DNA of 64,000 nt from contig NZ_CP045318.1 of the NCBI RefSeq assembly GCF_009363255.1, positions 1,787,501-1,851,500 of the forward strand, written 5' to 3'. The notes under the pieces are model-generated. The model had not been told where the DNA came from. It did no database searches and worked only from the letters and a program-made list of their open reading frames with translations. The DNA is from Roseivivax sp. THAF197b (GTDB lineage: Bacteria > Pseudomonadota > Alphaproteobacteria > Rhodobacterales > Rhodobacteraceae). Of this stretch, positions 8,908 through 17,402 are shown one piece after another; position 1 is the first letter of the stretch; each line of letters begins with the position of its first letter. The position numbers and the translations under genes were made by a program.

Positions 8908-11076
8908 ATGGACGCAGCGACACGGGTGCATGAGCAATTTCTGGAGCGGGTCCGCGCGCGGGATCTTCCGGAAACCGGGGATGTGCGGGCAGGGGATGCG
9001 GGCCTCGATCTCGACGGCCTTCTGGGGCTCTGGCGCGCGCAGCTCGTCTCACGGCACATGGATCGCGCCGGGCGCTGGCTGCAGGCGCAGGGGCAGGGGT
9101 TCTACACGATCGGCTCCTCGGGTCATGAAGGCATGGCTGGGGTTGCAGGCGCGCTTCGCGTCGAGGATCCGGCCTTCCTGCATTACCGTGACGGTGCCTT
9201 TCAGACCGCGCGCTCCGCGCAGGCAGACATCGACGCGATGCGTGACATGGCCCTGTCCTTCGCCGCCTCGAGCGAGGACCCGATATCGGGCGGACGGCAC
9301 AAGGTTTTGGGGTCAAAACACCTGAACATCCCGCCGCAAACCTCTACGATTGCGTCACATTTGCCGAAAGCCGTCGGCGCGGCCTTCGCGCTAGGACTGA
9401 ACCGGCGGCGCGGCCAGCCGGAAGACCGGCTGGTGATGTGCTCCTTCGGGGATGCCTCGCTCAATCACTCGACCGCGCAAGGTGCGCTCAATTGCGCGGG
9501 CTGGACCGCCTGGCAGGGCGCGCCGCTTCCGCTGATGTTCGTCTGCGAAGATAACGGCATCGGGATTTCGACCGCCTCGCCGGAGGGCTGGGTGGATGCG
9601 GTCCTGCGGGCGCGTCCGGGCCTGTCCTACACCCGTGTCGATGGTTGCGACGTGGTCGCCACCCATGCCGCAGCACTCCGTCTTGCCGCGGAGATCCGCC
9701 GCACCAAACGCCCCGGTCTTCTGCATCTGAGTTGCGTGCGGCTTTACGGCCATGCCGGGGCGGATGTGGAGAATGCCTATCGCAGCGAGGCGGAAATCGC
9801 CGCGAACGAGGCGCGCGATCCCTTGCTCTACACCGCGCGCCACCTGCTTCATGCAGGACTTGAAGAACCCGATATTCTCTCATCGTATGAGGATGTTGCA
9901 GCACAATGCTTCCAAGCGGCGGAACACGCGATGACTCGTCCGCATCTGGAAAGCGCCGCGGAGGTGAGCGCGGCTCTGATCCCGCCACGCCGCAGCGTCC
10001 CGCACCGCAACGGGCCATCGCCCGAGGCGCGCGCGGAAACGCTTGGGCCCGTGGATCTGCGCGCCATGGAGCAGAAGCAGCCGATGAACAAGCTCATCAA
10101 TCTGGGGCTTGCGGAGCTGATGCTGGACGTTCCCGAAATCATCGTCGCCGGAGAGGATGTTGGCCGCAAAGGCGGCGTTTACGGGATCACCAAGGGCTTG
10201 CAATCCAAGTTCGGACAGATGCGGGTGATGGACACGCTTCTCGATGAGCAATCCATCCTGGGCCTCGCCATCGGGTTGGGTCAGCAAGGTTATCTGCCCA
10301 TGCCGGAAATCCAGTTCCTGGCCTATCTGCACAATGCAGAGGATCAGATCCGAGGCGAAGCCGCGACGCTGCCGTTCTTTTCCAATGGTCAATACAGCAA
10401 CCCGATGGTGCTGCGCATCGCGGGGCTGGGCTATCAGAAGGGCTTTGGCGGGCATTTCCACAACGACAACTCGCTGGCCGTCCTGCGCGACATTCCCGGC
10501 ATCATCATCGGCTGTCCGTCAGACGGCGCGGACGCCGTTCGCATGTACCGTGAAGCCGTGCGGCTGGCACAGGAAGAGCAGAGCGTGGTCGTGATGATCG
10601 AACCGATCGCGCTCTATCCCATGCGCGACCTCATGGAGCCCGGCGATGGCGGCTGGATGCAGCATTATCCCGAACCCGACGAGACCGCGCCGCTGTCGGT
10701 GCCGCGCGTTCTGGGGCAGGGTACGGACCTGGCCATCGTTACCTATGGTAATGGGGTATTCCTGTCGGAACAGGCGCGCCAAGACCTGGACGCCCAGGGC
10801 ATATCCGCACGGATCGTCGATCTGAGATGGCTTGCGCCGCTCGATGCGGAGGCGATCGTCGCGGCGACGGAGGGCTGTCGTCAGGTGCTGATCGTCGATG
10901 AGTGCCGCCGCACCGGATCGCAATCCGAGGGGTTGATGACGCTCTTTGCGGAAGCCGGACGGACGGGCGTGTCGCGTATCACGGCAGAAGACTGCTTCAT
11001 CGCGACGGGCCCGGCTTATGCGGCGACCTTGCCGTCGCGGGATGGCATTGTGGCTGCGGCGCGGGCGCTTTTCTGA
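8908..11076 (+). CDS. Fused 2-oxoacid dehydrogenase E1 alpha-beta, thiamine-diphosphate dependent
   Basis: This 722-residue protein joins an E1-alpha-like half (to about 340) and an E1-beta-like half (about 390-722). In the alpha half the TPP/metal site is seen as FGDASLNHSTAQG followed by CEDNGIGIS. The beta half has VAGEDVGRKGGVYG, MDTLLDEQSILGLAIGL and, near the end, IVDLRWLAPLDAEAI. Such fusions decarboxylate branched-chain or related 2-oxoacids; the substrate is unproven here. No E2 or E3 gene is adjacent; an insertion sequence follows 115 bases after the stop. ATG 8908 has GGGG 6 bases upstream; TTG 8896 is an unlikely alternative. Confidence 0.88.
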   Translation: MDAATRVHEQFLERVRARDLPETGDVRAGDAGLDLDGLLGLWRAQLVSRHMDRAGRWLQAQGQGFYTIGSSGHEGMAGVAGALRVEDPAFLHYRDGAFQTARSAQADIDAMRDMALSFAASSEDPISGGRHKVLGSKHLNIPPQTSTIASHLPKAVGAAFALGLNRRRGQPEDRLVMCSFGDASLNHSTAQGALNCAGWTAWQGAPLPLMFVCEDNGIGISTASPEGWVDAVLRARPGLSYTRVDGCDVVATHAAALRLAAEIRRTKRPGLLHLSCVRLYGHAGADVENAYRSEAEIAANEARDPLLYTARHLLHAGLEEPDILSSYEDVAAQCFQAAEHAMTRPHLESAAEVSAALIPPRRSVPHRNGPSPEARAETLGPVDLRAMEQKQPMNKLINLGLAELMLDVPEIIVAGEDVGRKGGVYGITKGLQSKFGQMRVMDTLLDEQSILGLAIGLGQQGYLPMPEIQFLAYLHNAEDQIRGEAATLPFFSNGQYSNPMVLRIAGLGYQKGFGGHFHNDNSLAVLRDIPGIIIGCPSDGADAVRMYREAVRLAQEEQSVVVMIEPIALYPMRDLMEPGDGGWMQHYPEPDETAPLSVPRVLGQGTDLAIVTYGNGVFLSEQARQDLDAQGISARIVDLRWLAPLDAEAIVAATEGCRQVLIVDECRRTGSQSEGLMTLFAEAGRTGVSRITAEDCFIATGPAYAATLPSRDGIVAAARALF

Positions 11077-11190
11077 CGGTATGCGCAGACGCGCTGGGAA
11101 AAGTGCCGATTGCCAAATACTTGCCGCCTTGTCTTGGTGCGGTGGTTGAATGGTCAGGGGGCCCAATTCTGTGCGCCAGTTGTTGCAACC

Positions 11191-11231
11191 AAGTAGAAAT
11201 GTCACCAGCTCTGCAAAGCAGAAGTGTCACC
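11191..11231 (+). repeat. Left terminal inverted repeat of ISNCY-like element
   Basis: It reads AAGTAGAAATGTCACC and then TCTGCAAAGCAGAAGTGTCAC. It pairs imperfectly with the reverse complement of 12671-12710 and contains two tandem transposase-site-like motifs. Confidence 0.7.
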
Positions 11232-11272
11232 AAGGGGCGCTGAGGGGAGCAAAGCCTGACAGGGCGGAGACC

Positions 11273-12619
11273 TTAGATATCGCAGCCCTGGCTGGCTTTG
11301 CGTTTGGCAATTTTCTGTTGGTCGGAAAGCGTGTTCCAGCCGTTATTTCGACGTCCCGTTGGCTCGTAGCGGGTGCGCTGTTTGCCCGCGCGGCGTTTCT
11401 TCGGCGGTGCCTTGTCCTGCTCGGCCTTGATGTGTTCCAGAACGGCGCTCAGATGCTTGTTCTCGGTGATGGCGGCATGGGTCACGCGCTGGTCCTTGTC
11501 GAAGACGGAGTAGGGCAGCGAGACGCCCCTCCATCGGAATTCCAATCGGCCGTCCACGAACTCGAAGGTGTCGATGTACTTGCCGGGCAGATCGCGCGTG
11601 ATTTCGTTCTCGTGGAGAATGATCCGCAACCGATCATAGGAAAAGGCCAGCTGTTGGCCGACATAGCGCTCGTCACGCCAGCACAGGATATCGGTCAGCC
11701 GGTCCGGCTCGGTATTGAGGGGCCGGTGCAGGTTATCCCGGCGCCGCGGGGTCCTGGCGAACTTGGCGTTGTAACGGTCCATGAAGGCGGGAAGGAGCGC
11801 GTTCGCGGCGCCCATGTCCGAGGTGCCTGCCAGACGCAGCTCCTTGACCAGTCGATCCTGTAACGTCCGGTTCGCGCGCTCGACACGGCCCCTGGCCTGG
11901 GAACTGTTGGCGCAGAGGATCTCGATGTTCAGCTCGTTCAGAGCACGGCCAAACTGGGTCATCCCATGGCCTGACTTCGCGCCTTGCTGGGCAACACGGA
12001 ACACTGTGTGCTTATCCGAATAGAACTCCACGGGACGACCATGTGTATGCAGGTAATGCTCAAGCGCGCCGAAGTAGCTGAAGGTGCTCTCGGACTCCAC
12101 GAACTCCAGATGCATCAGCGTGCTGGTCGCATCGTCGATGAAGACGAGTAGGGTGCAGGACGGCCCGCGATCCTCGAACCAGTGATGACCCGAGCCGTCG
12201 ATCTGGATCAGTTCGCCGTAGCACTCCCGGCGCAAACGCGGCTGATGGAATGTCCGTCGTTGCTTGCGCGAGAGCCAGATCCCGGCACCGGACATCCATT
12301 TGCGCAACGTCTCGCGCGAGACCTTGAGCCCGTGGTCTTCCTCGAGCTTCTCAGCTGCAAAGGTCGGGCCGAAGTCGATGTAGTTCTCGGGCACCAGCGT
12401 GACAGCGAACTCACGCACCGCCGGATCAATCCGATTGTTCGAGGCCCGGCCACGCGCCTTGTGCCGGATCGCTGCCGGACCGTCAGACTGAAACACCTTC
12501 AGCAGTCGGTGAACTTGTCGTCGGCTCAATCCGAGCACGTTGGCCGCCGTAACAGACGTCATCCGGCCTTGGGTCACTTGGCTCAGTACTTCTATGCAGT
12601 TCAGCTCGCGCTCGCTCAT
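11273..12619 (-). CDS. ISNCY-family transposase (DDE integrase core)
   Basis: This is a 448-residue transposase. An N-terminal helix-turn-helix (VTAANVLGLSRRQVHRLL) is followed by an rve-type catalytic core. The DDE residues are visible as Asp in LIQIDGSGHHWFE, Asp in EFYSDKHTVF and Glu in ARGRVERANRTLQDRL. A basic C-terminal tail (PPKKRRAGKQRTRY) closes the protein. The gene appears intact. ATG 12619 (MSERELNCIEV) has GGGA upstream; the frame extends to a TTG at 12661 near the inverted repeat. It is the only gene of its element. Confidence 0.9.
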   Translation of the reverse strand: MSERELNCIEVLSQVTQGRMTSVTAANVLGLSRRQVHRLLKVFQSDGPAAIRHKARGRASNNRIDPAVREFAVTLVPENYIDFGPTFAAEKLEEDHGLKVSRETLRKWMSGAGIWLSRKQRRTFHQPRLRRECYGELIQIDGSGHHWFEDRGPSCTLLVFIDDATSTLMHLEFVESESTFSYFGALEHYLHTHGRPVEFYSDKHTVFRVAQQGAKSGHGMTQFGRALNELNIEILCANSSQARGRVERANRTLQDRLVKELRLAGTSDMGAANALLPAFMDRYNAKFARTPRRRDNLHRPLNTEPDRLTDILCWRDERYVGQQLAFSYDRLRIILHENEITRDLPGKYIDTFEFVDGRLEFRWRGVSLPYSVFDKDQRVTHAAITENKHLSAVLEHIKAEQDKAPPKKRRAGKQRTRYEPTGRRNNGWNTLSDQQKIAKRKASQGCDI

Positions 12620-12670
12620 GATCACCAGTCCCACAGACGCACTCCAATCCTGCTTGCTCAACAGGGAAGT

Positions 12671-12710
12671 GTGACACTTCTACTTTGCAGATGTGGGACA
12701 TTCTAACTTT
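12671..12710 (-). repeat. Right terminal inverted repeat of ISNCY-like element
   Basis: Read on the minus strand it gives AAAGTTAGAATGTCCC and then TCTGCAAAGTAGAAGTGTCAC, matching the left end with one indel and a few substitutions. Confidence 0.7.
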
Positions 12711-12725
12711 GCGCTGATGGCTCAA

Positions 12726-13789
12726 GGGTCGTTGCGACGTTTTCCGCTATCTCAGTTTCTTCATCTCTTCTCTGAAGGCTTCAGTTGGGGTGCGCCATCC
12801 GAGGCATTTTCTGGGTGTCCCGTTCAGGCGGTCACAAATCGCCTTCATATTGCGATTTGAGAGCGCCGCGAGCTGGGTGTCACGCGGTAGATATCTGCGT
12901 GCACGTTTGTTTAGGTTCTCGACCGAACCCTTTTGCCAGGGTGCCTGCGGATCGCAAAACCAGCTTTCCGTTCCGATGCCGGACTTCAGCTTGCGCCATG
13001 CGCGGAACTCGAAGCCACGGTCGAAGGTGATCGAACGGCGAGCGGGCTGGGGCAGGGGTTCCATCACGTCCATCAGCTTGTTTATGAAGTGTGTCGAGCT
13101 GCGGTCGTTGTTGCGGAACAGGACGGCAAACCGGGTCTTTCGCTCGACCAGTGAGGCGACGTTCATCGTGCCTTGGGAACGTTCAAAGATCATCAGATCA
13201 CCTTCCCATTCGCCAAAAGTCTCGCGCGTCTTCACGTAGTCCGGGCGTTTATGGATCGATCGATCTGGCGGAAATACTTGGCCTCTGGGGCGTCTGGCAT
13301 AGCGCGGCTGACGCTTCTTGCGTCGGCTTGTTAAGTGGCGCGCCAGTTGTTCGGATTGGCCTTCGCGGCTGTAGACATACGCATAGATCGTCTCGTGGCT
13401 GACGCGAATTGGCTGCCCATCGAAATCAAGACGCCCGGCAATTTGCTCTGGCGTCCAGCCGACCTTCAGTTGAGCGATGACATGGGCACGCAGACCATCG
13501 AGGCGGATCAGCTTGCGCCTTCGAGCGCGTCGGTCAGACGCATATTTCTGCGCATTCATGCCGTAGTAGCCGTTCAGATTTGGCAGCTCTTCGTCGGTAA
13601 AATAGTTCCGCTTGATCTCGCGATAGACGGTTGAGCGGTGCCTGCCGATCTCAGCTGCGATCTTGCTGACAGGCACTTCTGCATTCAGCATGTCTTCGAT
13701 TGTGCGCCTCTCACGCAAATCCAGTTCTGTGTGGGCCAATTCCACTCTCCTTGCTTTCCAGCAAGATAGGGGATTTGTCGCAACCCAGT
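12726..13789 (-). mobile_element. IS30-family insertion sequence, about 1.06 kb
   Basis: An IS30 transposase gene is flanked by imperfect inverted repeats of about 26 bp: left 12726-12752 (GGGTCGTTGCGACGTTTTCC) and right 13763-13789, whose reverse complement begins ACTGGGTTGCGACAAATCCC. Both share the core TTGCGAC and end in TATCT. It lies immediately beside the ISNCY-like element, and the LuxR gene begins about 190 bases further right. Confidence 0.8.
12747..13742 (-). CDS. IS30-family transposase
   Basis: This is a transposase of about 331 residues. The N-terminal helix-turn-helix has the IS30 hallmark (TIEDMLNAEVPVSKIAAEIG, then HRSTVYREIKRNYF). The catalytic core shows Asp in FGEWEGDLMIF, Asp in ITFDRGFEF and Glu in KGSVENLNKRARRYLPR. 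The C-terminus ends RTPTEAFREEMKKLR. The reading frame extends upstream to 13955, but that part would lie outside the inverted repeat. TTG 13742 has AAGGAG 7 bases upstream and is preferred; GTG 13748 is the alternative. No frame damage is seen. Confidence 0.9.
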   Translation of the reverse strand, partial: ELAHTELDLRERRTIEDMLNAEVPVSKIAAEIGRHRSTVYREIKRNYFTDEELPNLNGYYGMNAQKYASDRRARRRKLIRLDGLRAHVIAQLKVGWTPEQIAGRLDFDGQPIRVSHETIYAYVYSREGQSEQLARHLTSRRKKRQPRYARRPRGQVFPPDRSIHKRPDYVKTRETFGEWEGDLMIFERSQGTMNVASLVERKTRFAVLFRNNDRSSTHFINKLMDVMEPLPQPARRSITFDRGFEFRAWRKLKSGIGTESWFCDPQAPWQKGSVENLNKRARRYLPRDTQLAALSNRNMKAICDRLNGTPRKCLGWRTPTEAFREEMKKLR

Positions 13790-13980
13790 TTAGAATGTGC
13801 CCGCGTACACCAGTAAGTCTCATAATCAGTATTATGTAAACAGAAGATGTGGCTGAAGCCAGCGCTATCGCGGTCAGACCTCCTGCACATCTCTTGGCCC
13901 CTCCACGGATGACGACAAGCCGCGCTAGACAGACAAGGCAAGCTGACGCTATCACAGACGCATTCTACGGAGACGTTTTC

Positions 13981-14781
13981 ATGGACTGCATCAACGTGAA
14001 GGCAACGCTCGACCCGGTGGATCCGGTCGATCTTCAGAAACGCGTTCTTGCACTCACCCAGCATGAGAAGATCGAGGAAGTCTGGGCCGATCTGTGCGAC
14101 GCCATGGCGCGCTACGGTTTCGACCGGCTGTTCTACGGGTTCACGCAGTTCCGCTCCGGACAATCGCTTGGCGATCCCGACGATTTCCTCGTGCTGACGA
14201 ACCACCCGCCGAGCTACACGCAAGCCTTCTTCGACGATCAGTATTACCGCGACGCGCCGATGGTCCGCTGGGCCCTCAATCACGATGGCGCGTGTTCGTG
14301 GAACGTCCTCAAGCAGATGGAGGACGAGGGCGTTCTGAGCGCGGCTGAACGGCGCGTTCTGATGTTCAATCGTGCGCGCAACGTGACCGCAGGTTATTCG
14401 GTGTCGTTCAGATCGGTGTCGCGCCGGGCCAAGGGCGCCATCGCATTGACCGCACGGATCGGCCTTGACCAGGACGCGGTGGATGCCATTTGGGAGGCGC
14501 ATTCGGACACGATCCTGATCCTGTGCAATGTCGCGCATCTCAAGATCCTGACCCTGCCCTATACGCCACCCAATCAATCACTGACGCGCCGCCAGCGCGA
14601 AGCGCTCGAATGGGTTGGCGATGGAAAGACCACGGCGGATACCGCGGCCCTGATGGGTTTGACGCCCGCGACGGTCGAGAAACATCTCAGGCTCGCCCGG
14701 GCCGCGCTGAACGTCGAGACGACCGCGCAGGCGGTGCTGAAAGCGTCGTTTCAGAACCAGATGTTCGTGCTCGATCTCTGA
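13981..14781 (+). CDS. LuxR-family regulator with autoinducer-binding domain, no luxI nearby
   Basis: This is a 266-residue regulator. An N-terminal acyl-homoserine-lactone-binding-type domain (about 30-170) precedes a LuxR helix-turn-helix (about 200-255: LTRRQREALEWVGDGKTTAD, then LTPATVEKHLRLARAALNV). In the sensor domain Tyr52, Asp91 and Trp107 (in YYRDAPM and CSWN) resemble ligand-contacting residues of TraR-type proteins, but the Asp-Pro pair is Asp-Ala here. ATG 13981 has GGAG about 9 bases upstream; the longer frame from 13849 has none. No synthase gene is in the window, so it is a solo receptor. Two insertion sequences lie just upstream. Confidence 0.88.
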   Translation: MDCINVKATLDPVDPVDLQKRVLALTQHEKIEEVWADLCDAMARYGFDRLFYGFTQFRSGQSLGDPDDFLVLTNHPPSYTQAFFDDQYYRDAPMVRWALNHDGACSWNVLKQMEDEGVLSAAERRVLMFNRARNVTAGYSVSFRSVSRRAKGAIALTARIGLDQDAVDAIWEAHSDTILILCNVAHLKILTLPYTPPNQSLTRRQREALEWVGDGKTTADTAALMGLTPATVEKHLRLARAALNVETTAQAVLKASFQNQMFVLDL

Positions 14782-15111
14782 TCTGACAGGCCGAATACGC
14801 GCGGCTTACCTTAAGGTCAGGTTTTCCGGACTTTCCTTACGCTGCGTCAAATGAGACGCTTACGGTGTTCCAACGATGTTGGCCCTAAGGGTCAGGAACA
14901 GTCCACGGCCACATATCCCTGCAATTTCAGGGCTCTGCGTGGTTTCTGGTGCAAACCGTTCGACGTGTCGGCTGCATTTTCAGTCCGGCCGCCGAAGCCC
15001 GACCGATCTTGTTCTCATCCCCAATGTCATTGATCGGTCGGGTCCTTGCGCTGAGACAGCGCGGTTTGCGCGACCGGTGAAAAAGGGTGCGTAACGAGTT
15101 CTCTGGTAAGG
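14782..15111. other. Intergenic region with several hairpins, no gene assigned
   Basis: About 330 bases between luxR and the tsf terminator contain no convincing reading frame. Three inverted repeats are visible: CCCTG/CAGGG near 14916-14931; a perfect 11-bp stem CCCGACCGATC/GATCGGTCGGG at 14998-15008 and 15032-15042 around a 23-base loop; and GCGCT/AGCGC near 15048-15062. It may encode a structured RNA or hold old mobile-element ends. I recognise no known RNA family. Confidence 0.4.
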
Positions 15112-15141
15112 AAAAAGCCGCTTCGAAAGAAGCGGCTTTTT
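15112..15141 (-). terminator. Strong terminator of rpsB-tsf
   Basis: A perfect 13-bp stem AAAAAGCCGCTTC/GAAGCGGCTTTTT encloses a four-base loop (GAAA on the plus strand). It lies 43 bases beyond the tsf stop. With A and T runs on both sides it can end transcription in both directions. Confidence 0.93.
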
Positions 15142-15183
15142 CCCGTCTTTCACAAGGAGCAGCGCAAGATGCGCCGCGCAGGA

Positions 15184-16062
15184 TCAGCCGCCCTGGGCAG
15201 CCTTTGCGACCTCTGCTGCGAAATCCTCTTCCTTCTTCTCGATGCCTTCACCGACCTGCATGCGCACGAAGCCGGTGACCTCGACGCCCGCATCCTTCGC
15301 GGCCTCGGCCACGGTCTTGTCGGGGTCGATGACGAAGGCCTGACCGAGTAGCGTGATCTCGGAGAGGAACTTCTTCATGCGGCCTTCGATCATCTTCTCG
15401 ATGACCTGCTCGGGCTTGCCGGATTCGCGCGCGATGTCGATCTGGACCTGACGCTCCTTCTCGACAACGGCGGGGTCGAGATCGGCTTCACCGAGCGATG
15501 CGGGGTTGGCCGCAGCGATGTGCATCGCGACCTGACGGCCGAACGCGGCATTGTCGCCCGACAGCGCGACCAGCACGCCGATATTGCCCATGCCGTCTGC
15601 GGCTGCATTGTGCACGTAGGATACGACCTGACCGCCTTCGATCTTCGCCATGCGGCGCAGGGTCATGTTCTCGCCGATCTTGGCGATGGCGTCCGTGATC
15701 TTGTCCTTCACGGGCTTGCCATCGACCTCGGCTTCGGCCAGCGCCTCGACGCTGTCGACGCCAAGCGCCGCGCCGGAGATCTCCGAGACCATGTTCTGGA
15801 ACTCGGCGTTCTTGGCAACGAAGTCGGTCTCCGCGTTGACCTCGACCGCGACGCCGGTGCCGCCATCGACGGACACGGCCACGAGGCCCTCTGCCGCCGT
15901 GCGGCCGGACTTCTTCGCGGCCTTGGCAAGGCCCTTGGTGCGGAGCCAGTCGACCGCCGCCTCCATGTCGCCGTCATTTTCGGTCAGCGCCTTCTTGGCA
16001 TCCATCATGCCAGCGCCGGTCATTTCGCGCAGTTCTTTCACCTGTGCAGCTGTGATCGCCAT
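15184..16062 (-). CDS. tsf: Translation elongation factor Ts
   Basis: This 292-residue cytoplasmic factor recharges EF-Tu with GTP. The N-terminal UBA-like domain ([20 protein letters not shown]) is followed by the core with the signature [13 protein letters not shown] and the second domain ([20 protein letters not shown]). AGGAG sits 8 bases upstream of ATG 16062. It follows rpsB by 105 bases in the usual rpsB-tsf order, and a strong terminator closes the operon. Confidence 0.97.
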   Translation of the reverse strand: MAITAAQVKELREMTGAGMMDAKKALTENDGDMEAAVDWLRTKGLAKAAKKSGRTAAEGLVAVSVDGGTGVAVEVNAETDFVAKNAEFQNMVSEISGAALGVDSVEALAEAEVDGKPVKDKITDAIAKIGENMTLRRMAKIEGGQVVSYVHNAAADGMGNIGVLVALSGDNAAFGRQVAMHIAAANPASLGEADLDPAVVEKERQVQIDIARESGKPEQVIEKMIEGRMKKFLSEITLLGQAFVIDPDKTVAEAAKDAGVEVTGFVRMQVGEGIEKKEEDFAAEVAKAAQGG

Positions 16063-16167
16063 GGGGCTCTCCTCAAGATATTGGGTCATCGGGCGGGACG
16101 ATGCAGGCCCCTGCCCGGTCAAATCGCATGGGAATTCGGGCCGCGAGCCAGACGCGGCCCGAAAGGA

Positions 16168-16947
16168 TCAAGCGTCGGCGGCCGGTGCTGCCTCTTCGGA
16201 AACCGCCTCTTCTGCGGGGGCTTCCTCGAGCGCGCCGAGATCGACGCCAGCCGCTTCCATCTGGCCGGACATGCCGTCGAGTGCCGCGCGCGATGCCAGA
16301 TCGCAGTAAAGCGCGATGGCCCGTGCGGCGTCGTCATTGCCGGGGATGATGTAGTCGATGCCGTCGGGCGAGCAGTTGGTGTCGACCACGGCCACGACCG
16401 GGATACCCAGCTTCTTGGCTTCGAGCACGGCCAGCGCCTCTTTCTTCACGTCGATGACGAAAAGGAGGTCGGGCAGGCCGCCCATCTCGCGGATACCGCC
16501 CAGCGAGGCCTGCAATTTGCCCTGCTCGCGCTCCATGCCGAGACGCTCTTTCTTGGTGAGGCCTTCTGCGCCACCTTCCATCTGCTCGTCGATGGACTTC
16601 AGACGCTTGATCGACTGCGAGACGGTCTGCCAGTTGGTCAGCGTGCCGCCGAGCCAACGGTGGTTCATGTAGAACTGCGCGCATTTCTCAGCGGCTTCCG
16701 CGACCGGCAGCTGGGCCTGGCGCTTGGTGCCGACGAAGAGCACGGAGCCGCCCTTTGCGACGGTTTCGCGGATGACGTTCAGAGCAGCGTCCAGCATCGG
16801 GACGGTCTGCGTCAGATCCATGATGTGAATGCCGTTACGCTCGCCGTAGATGAACTCGCCCATGCGGGGATTCCAGCGCTGCGTCTGGTGGCCAAAGTGA
16901 ACGCCAGCTTCCAAGAGCTGACGCATGGAGAACTCGGGAAGAGCCAT
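16168..16947 (-). CDS. rpsB: 30S ribosomal protein S2
   Basis: This 259-residue protein of the small ribosomal subunit opens [20 protein letters not shown] and contains [15 protein letters not shown] and the zinc/RNA-binding-region block [20 protein letters not shown]. An acidic Ala/Glu-rich C-terminal tail is typical of alphaproteobacterial S2. ATG 16947 has GGAAA just upstream; the longer frame to 17010 runs into leader hairpins. It is the first gene of rpsB-tsf. Confidence 0.97.
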   Translation of the reverse strand: MALPEFSMRQLLEAGVHFGHQTQRWNPRMGEFIYGERNGIHIMDLTQTVPMLDAALNVIRETVAKGGSVLFVGTKRQAQLPVAEAAEKCAQFYMNHRWLGGTLTNWQTVSQSIKRLKSIDEQMEGGAEGLTKKERLGMEREQGKLQASLGGIREMGGLPDLLFVIDVKKEALAVLEAKKLGIPVVAVVDTNCSPDGIDYIIPGNDDAARAIALYCDLASRAALDGMSGQMEAAGVDLGALEEAPAEEAVSEEAAPAADA

Positions 16948-16987
16948 GCCGTTTCCTTTCCGGTTTTCGCCTTGGCGGGGATGTGAT

Positions 16988-17039
16988 CCGGGGCATCTGC
17001 CCCCGGACAACCGGTGGACGTCAGGGATGTCTCCCCTGA
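16988..17039 (-). promoter_or_regulatory. Structured 5' leader of rpsB
   Basis: Two hairpins lie 41-92 bases before the rpsB start: CCGGGGCA/TGCCCCCGG (16988-17006, one bulge) and TCAGGG/CCCTGA (17021-17039). S2 is known to repress its own operon through a leader in other bacteria; that role here is inference. Confidence 0.4.
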
Positions 17040-17213
17040 ACGCCCGCCCCGCCTGCGGGATTAAGTGAGTGCGCGTTACACCGGCCGGGCCTGCTTCGCA
17101 AGGGTGTGAAGCGCAGAAAATCGGTTAACGCGAGTATCGTTTACAAATTCGCGTTTTGCATGTACGCTCATACCATATTTTAAGACTGTTTTTCACATCC
17201 GAGACCTTTCGCA

Positions 17214-17402
17214 ATGGCTTATTTGTCGCTCATTTTCCTATTGTCTGCGGTCATTTCTCCCGCGCCAGAGCGTCCGTCCTGCATGCCCATGGACGCCGAT
17301 GGGCCCGCCCTGCATTGCTGCCAGCTTTCCAATGGCCTGACATGCTGCAGCGAAAGTCTCGATTCAGACGGGACGATCACGGGATGCGACTGTTCGGGAT
17401 AA
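17214..17402 (+). CDS. Candidate exported Cys-rich microprotein
   Basis: This 62-codon frame starts with a hydrophobic signal-like stretch (MAYLSLIFLLSAVISPAP). A short mature part carries seven cysteines in the pattern C, CC, CC, C, C (HCCQLSNGLTCCSESL, then GCDCSG). Small secreted Cys-rich peptides normally form disulfides or bind metal; nothing here identifies which. The ribosome site is weak. Its last 19 bases overlap the start of the next exported protein, so it would lead a four-gene overlapping cluster. I do not recognise a family. It could be a chance frame, but the signal plus Cys pattern makes that less likely. Confidence 0.5.
   Translation: MAYLSLIFLLSAVISPAPERPSCMPMDADGPALHCCQLSNGLTCCSESLDSDGTITGCDCSG

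Larger units (their letters stand above)
11191..12710 (-). mobile_element. Insertion sequence, ISNCY-like, about 1.5 kb
   Basis: One transposase gene is enclosed by imperfect inverted repeats of about 40 bp (11191-11231 and 12671-12710). The best-matching stretch is 21 bp with one mismatch (TCTGCAAAGyAGAAGTGTCAC). Each end carries two copies of a shorter motif resembling AGAAgTGTCAC. The exact termini and target duplication cannot be fixed by eye. The element lies between the E1 alpha-beta gene and an IS30 element that starts about 15 bases beyond its right end. Confidence 0.75.

Noticed and set aside
13711..14577. A 288-codon minus-strand frame covering luxR.
   Set aside because: The LuxR frame has both expected domains and a ribosome site; the antisense frame runs into the IS30 inverted repeat.
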